From Pseudomonas helmanticensis (lineage in GTDB: Bacteria > Pseudomonadota > Gammaproteobacteria > Pseudomonadales > Pseudomonadaceae), in the NCBI RefSeq assembly GCF_900182985.1, contig NZ_FXUY01000001.1, positions 1,550,001-1,614,000 of the forward strand: a stretch of 64,000 nt of DNA, given 5' to 3'. The notes below the pieces were generated by a model, which searched no databases, was not told the DNA's origin, and worked only from the letters and a program-made list of their open reading frames with translations. Shown here in pieces: positions 60,604 to 64,000 of this stretch (within the stretch, counting starts at the first letter, position 1; each line of letters starts with the position of its first letter). The position numbers and the translations under genes were made by a program.

Positions 60604-60826
60604 CGAGATATCTCCAGAACCCATGCAGCGCCTTTAACGGCCTTAATATTCTTGTTTTACGGGTTAACTTTAGATGACACGTCCCTTTGAGGGAACTCAG
60701 CGAATTTCCTCGGCTTTCACCTGGTCACTCAGTGTCTGCAGCTGCGGCGGTAGGCCAAGAATCACGTTTATCACGAGAGTCATTTTTTCCGAGGTCAGTT
60801 GAATAACCGATGAAGTCCCACCGGCT

Positions 60827-61234
60827 TCAACCGGCGAACCTCTCCCATTTTTTGATCCCTAGTCGAGCGTTCCTTTCTTCATCGCCATTCTTGCTCGCAA
60901 AGACATCAATAAATTTCAAATGAGCGTCCATGTAAGAATCGAAATCCTTAACCGGCACCCCATAGTCAAGGGCGCGGCTCCACCAAGAGAACGCAATAGC
61001 CAGCTTGCCAATTTCAGGATCGCTATTTATATAGTCGCTTTTCAGACGATCTAGCCCGCCATCATTGCAGGCGACCGCCCAGCCAAATGCTTTCGAAAAC
61101 TCCCTAACTTTTCGCAGTTGTACGCCAGAAGCTAACTTTTTGTGTATCGTTTTGTGGGTTTTTATATCGCCCTCGTCGGTTGGGTCATACATAAGTCCAC
61201 AGACACGACACTCACCATTTTCATTCATTTGCAT
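60827..61234 (-). CDS. Hypothetical protein with an N-terminal CxxC zinc-finger-like motif
   Basis: 135 residues. The start MQMNENGECRVCGLMYDPTD carries CxxC, followed by HKTIHKK, a possible C2H2-type metal site. The rest is helical and unrecognised. It lies 10 bp downstream of the gene ending at 61245 and is probably cotranscribed with it. No function is proposed. Confidence 0.6.
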   Translation of the reverse strand: MQMNENGECRVCGLMYDPTDEGDIKTHKTIHKKLASGVQLRKVREFSKAFGWAVACNDGGLDRLKSDYINSDPEIGKLAIAFSWWSRALDYGVPVKDFDSYMDAHLKFIDVFASKNGDEERNARLGIKKWERFAG

Positions 61235-61244
61235 CGTCTTTTTC

Positions 61245-61715
61245 CTAAACTGAGGCCCGCTCCCAGCGTAGCGAACTTATTGCTTTGAATTGGCTGATAC
61301 CGACTGATCCACGCTCGTTCCTAGCTTTTGATCCAGGCCTTGTCAGCAACGCCTCTACCGAAGGCCTGGCTGCTTCATAAATCTGAAAGGCGTTGTAATC
61401 GGCATCGAGCAGCACCAGGAGAACCGTATCGAAAGACTGCTTTAGATCGATTGATCCCACTCGGCCGCCTCGCATTTGAGGATCGGAAAAATACCTCCCC
61501 TTAATTTGAATCTTGAGAGTCTCCCCGTCTCTCGTTTCCGTCGCGTCATACCCCGCCTGCCTAGCCAACTCCAATTTGAGATTGAGGATCCGGGCGGCCT
61601 CATACTCCGCAACCTCACCCGTAACACCCAGCGGCTTGCCTGTGAGGTGATAATACCGCCGAGCAAGGACTTTCGCGTCGCTCAGGATCTGATAAACCTC
61701 ATCGGTTGCTTCCAT
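61245..61715 (-). CDS. Possible PD-(D/E)XK-type nuclease-fold protein (DUF6998-like)
   Basis: 156 residues. 'GEVAEYEAARILNLKLELA' followed by 'GYDATET...LKIQIKGRYF' resembles the E...D...QxK pattern of restriction-endonuclease-like folds; the family may be DUF6998. The ATG lies 8 bp downstream of the ArdR-like pseudogene. Nuclease activity is not established. Confidence 0.6.
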   Translation of the reverse strand: MEATDEVYQILSDAKVLARRYYHLTGKPLGVTGEVAEYEAARILNLKLELARQAGYDATETRDGETLKIQIKGRYFSDPQMRGGRVGSIDLKQSFDTVLLVLLDADYNAFQIYEAARPSVEALLTRPGSKARNERGSVGISQFKAISSLRWERASV

Positions 61716-61723
61716 GCTTTTTC

Positions 61724-61946
61724 CTATGCTCGGGCCGGGTCAGCTGCGACCCAGCACTCTGCACCGTTGTACTCGTCGCCGCCTTCGGCAATGAAGACGT
61801 GGCCATGTTCGTCCACGGCGTACACGCCAGAGCGTTCGTGGCTTGCATCACGCAACGCAAACCAGCACGACGCCGCCATGGTGTTCCTGGTTGCCTAATC
61901 GCCACTTTTTGGCAGTTGCGCGTAGCGCCTCGATGAGTTGTGCCAT
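61724..61946 (-). pseudogene. ArdR-like antirestriction gene, frameshifted
   Basis: ATG 61946 (AAGGACC upstream) reads MAQLIEALRATAKKWRLGNQ then EHHGGVVLV before a frame break. The other frame continues ALRDASHERSGVYAVDE...FIAEGGDEYNGAECWVA to a stop at 61724. The missing centre is where family members have a GWK-type motif, so a small out-of-frame deletion occurred near 61865. The resemblance to ArdR-type antirestriction proteins of integrative elements is from memory and moderate. Confidence 0.55.
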
Positions 61947-62265
61947 GGTCGGTCCTTTCAGTTGAAGTCGTGGGTCACTCGGGCAGTCGGTCAATCTGCT
62001 CGCTTATGCTTCGCGCCAAGGCTACAGCAGCACGATTTGCCTGCCACGTAGTGTTTTAGACTTAAGGGGACTGATTTATTTTCTAGAAATAAATCAGTCC
62101 CCTTAAATTATGGGTGATACGAAAGCGTAATGCGTCCTCGCTCATAAACCTCGAAATTCGCAGGGGGGAGGTTTAACGGTGGTTTTTAACCACATCGTGC
62201 ATGCCTTGACGGAAAGAGAGGCAGATGCCAATTTAACATCAAAGCGAGAGGTCAAGGAGTGACGT
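61947..62265. other. Intergenic region upstream of the TIGR04141 gene
   Basis: Contains the hairpin repeat at 62062-62106 and a small inverted repeat GTGGTT-TTT-AACCAC near 62193 that could be an operator. GTG 62266 is preceded by AAGGAG. No gene is supported. Confidence 0.6.
62062..62106. repeat. GGGGACTGATTTATTT palindrome
   Basis: A perfect 20-bp inverted repeat (TTAAGGGGACTGATTTATTT and its complement) around a 5-base loop. It shares its arm with the terminator at 55467 and the half-site at 63889. The family appears only in the last 9 kb, among the accessory genes. Confidence 0.85.
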
Positions 62266-63815
62266 GTGAAGATCACCATCAACGTGTTCCTGCTCAAGGA
62301 CGGGCGAACCGCCCGGGACGCACTTTCCGATGAGGTCAACTTGCGACCTATCGCTTTTTCATTGGGCGATGTTGAGTGCCTCTTTTACCATCAGAAAAAC
62401 CCTTCTCATCCTAAGTGGACCCAACTATTCAGTGCCATCCCAGAAGTGGCTGGCCTAGACCTTACCGGCAGATCGCTCAAAGCTCTGCTCGTCCTGGCAG
62501 TCCACGGCAGGGTCTTTTGCTTCACTTTTGGCCACGCCAGACACCTAATCGATCAGCTAGCCATTGAGCGTTATTTCGGGTTGCGCACGGCGCTTAGCTT
62601 GACTGATCCACTACTGATCAAGTCCGTGGAAAAGTCCAATATTGATCGTACACCGCTGCGCTCAAAGGCGCAGTCATCGAGGCTACTGTCGATTTCGGAG
62701 TTCGATTTTAAGTTCGACTCGGAGATCCTGAAATCGCTAACCGGCGTCGTGGAGAACGAGCAGGATGAGGGCGAGTACGTTAGCGGTTCGGACTCATTGG
62801 CGTTGCATTCCGATGTAAAGCTCGAAGACTTCCCGGAGATCGCACTTCGACTGTTGACGGCGTACGAAGACGAGCATTGCAAGGATAAATACCCTTGGAT
62901 GGATTTCATTGTCCCAGTACGCGACTCCACACTCATGGGCCAACTCGATGGGCTTCTAGTGGCTGCGATAAATACAGAGCAGTTCGACCGCGTCCGCGCG
63001 GCGCCACCCGAGCTACTTGGCAACGACATCAGCGGCTTCGGTTATGTGAAACACAGCGCCCGGTCTCGCAACGGCCCGACCATTGCGTTCGACCTCGATC
63101 TGCGGCAGGCGCTGCTCGCAAAGCACCTTCTGCGAGGTATCACCCGACAGGCGCTGGCATCCGAACGTATCTACCTTTATGGTGCAGATGAGCAACGACT
63201 TGCTGCGTGGCCTCTGTATACGTGCCTTGAGGCGGAAATCGAACACGAAGGAAAAATCTATCTGCTAGCGAGGGTGATTGGTACCAGATTGACCGCGATT
63301 ACACCGAGCAAGTGAACCGCTTTTTTGACGCTGCAGTTCCATGCAATCTGGTGTTTCCTCCGTATGATACCGACCACGAGGGCGCTTACCTTAGACGCAT
63401 CGCAGACAACATAAATTTCTATCTGCTGGATCAGAAATTAGTGAGGTTGACGGGTGCTGGTGGCCCATTCGAATTTTGTGACCTGCTCACGCCGGATCAC
63501 CACATCATTCACGTCAAGAAGTACTCATCGTCGAGCGTGCTGAGCCATCTCTTTTCTCAGGCCTACGTATCCGCTGAAGCTCTGATCAATACCCCCGATG
63601 TCGTTACGCAGGTGAACGCCTATCTGGCGGAGTTGGGTAATTTTCAGTTCGACTTCAACCCTGTCACGCAACCGCGCAACAGAATCGTGTTCGCTATAAT
63701 GCAACCCAACAATACGTTACACATGCCGTTTTTCTCGAAGGTTAACTTCCGACAGTTTGCCCAGCGGCTCGGTGCAATGGGCTACCAGGTTGAGGTTTGT
63801 AGAATTGGTAATTGA
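62266..63815 (+). pseudogene. TIGR04141-family (DUF6119) gene split by a frameshift
   Basis: GTG 62266 opens a frame matching TIGR04141 sporadically distributed proteins (MKITINVFLLKDGRTARDAL). It breaks after ...GKIYLLA at about 63269. The other frame then continues as EGDWYQIDRDYTEQVNRFFD and on through HHIIHVKKYSSSSVLSHLFS to a stop at 63815. Restoring one base at 63269-63270 gives a single protein of about 516 residues, the usual family length. As it stands two pieces result, 62266-63315 and 63312-63815. The family is often found in variable defence-type islands; its biochemical role is unknown. Confidence 0.75.
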
Positions 63816-63888
63816 CAGAACTGGCCACGGTCAATCAGACCGGCCGGGACATTTCGTGCACTCAAAGTCAAATGGAAGGTTTACTTTT

Positions 63889-63910
63889 CGAAAATAAATC
63901 CGTCCCCTTT
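63889..63910. repeat. Half-copy of the GGGGAC-GATTTATTT repeat
   Basis: AAAATAAATCCGTCCCCTTT is a single arm of the palindrome seen at 62062. It lies 25 bp before a gene that runs off the window. Related degenerate pieces are near 56413 and 58783. Confidence 0.65.
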
Positions 63911-63934
63911 GTCTCAGACACGAAACCCACCCCC

Positions 63935-64000
63935 ATGGGCTGCGTCTTCGCCAAAAGCTGCAACCTGCCCGACGGCGAAATCAACCACACCAACCCCGCT
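63935..64000 (+). CDS. 5' end of a possible accessory or toxin gene (truncated by window)
   Basis: ATG 63935 starts MGCVFAKSCNLPDGEINHTN and runs open to the window edge (22 codons). The Cys-containing start resembles N-termini I associate with Pseudomonas polymorphic toxins, but this is weak. The same frame is open upstream without a start codon, so the true start may differ. Confidence 0.4.
   Translation, partial: MGCVFAKSCNLPDGEINHTNPA

Noticed and set aside
60697..60783. 28-codon minus-strand ORF (MTLVINVILGLPPQLQ...)
   Set aside because: Ribosome site mediocre and no support from homology or context; could be a leader peptide but not supportable.
1..64000. tRNA, rRNA or tmRNA genes, integrase or att sites
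   Set aside because: None recognised by eye; a tRNAscan and integrase search would settle it.

Overview
The window is Pseudomonas chromosome, most likely from the P. fluorescens group. The evidence is the GC-rich coding, dense Pseudomonas-type REP elements, a lexA2-imuA-imuB-dnaE2 mutagenesis cassette, TorF and SphA family outer-membrane proteins, an Hxc-like type II secretion cluster beside a DING phosphate-binding protein, and repeated DUF6124 genes. No rRNA, tRNA or CRISPR array was recognised.

Layout. 0-2 kb: a three-gene lipoprotein operon (CsgG/HfaB, DUF4810, DUF799). 2-8 kb: the LexA2-controlled damage-tolerance operon, with its operator overlapping the lexA2 start. 8-14 kb: a LysR regulator divergent from an exported amidohydrolase, then a TorF porin and a lipid A phosphoethanolamine transferase, separated by REP pairs. 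14-21 kb: a GntR-controlled run of an AprA-like flavoprotein, an AprB-like ferredoxin, a nitrate/sulfonate-type ABC transporter, a HEAT-repeat protein and a DUF971 protein. 21-26.6 kb: a Gfo/Idh/MocA oxidoreductase, a DyP peroxidase, an AraC regulator, an SphA-like protein and a RelB/RelE-type toxin-antitoxin pair. 26.6-39 kb: one 12.5-kb gene for a giant TpsA/filamentous-haemagglutinin exoprotein. 39-50 kb: a DING protein and type II secretion genes F, E, D, M, L, K, G, plus a divergent I. This resembles the phosphate-starvation hxc/lap/pdtA neighbourhood of P. aeruginosa, but no C, H or J subunit and no TpsB partner is present in the window. 50-52 kb: a two-TM membrane protein with LemA.

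52-64 kb is an accessory island. It holds a PAAR protein, a lambda-R-like peptidoglycan-cleaving effector and its cysteine-rich periplasmic immunity protein, with a second complete immunity paralogue and the tail of a third. It also holds a putative membrane-active effector with one intact and one frameshifted membrane immunity gene, an Ltp-type (superinfection-exclusion-like) protein, an ArdR-like pseudogene, a possible nuclease and a frameshifted TIGR04141-family gene. Three directly repeated cassettes, each a REP element, a DUF6124 gene and a ~355-nt leader, are interleaved with the toxin modules. The three leaders share a multi-stem RNA fold with compensatory base changes, and their reading frames are not conserved. 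This leader family, and its placement as recombination-prone spacers between effector-immunity modules, is the most novel signal found here.

Several genes borrow their 3' ends from mobile repeats: gspI takes its stop codon from a REP, and the AraC gene takes its last residues from a MITE-like element.
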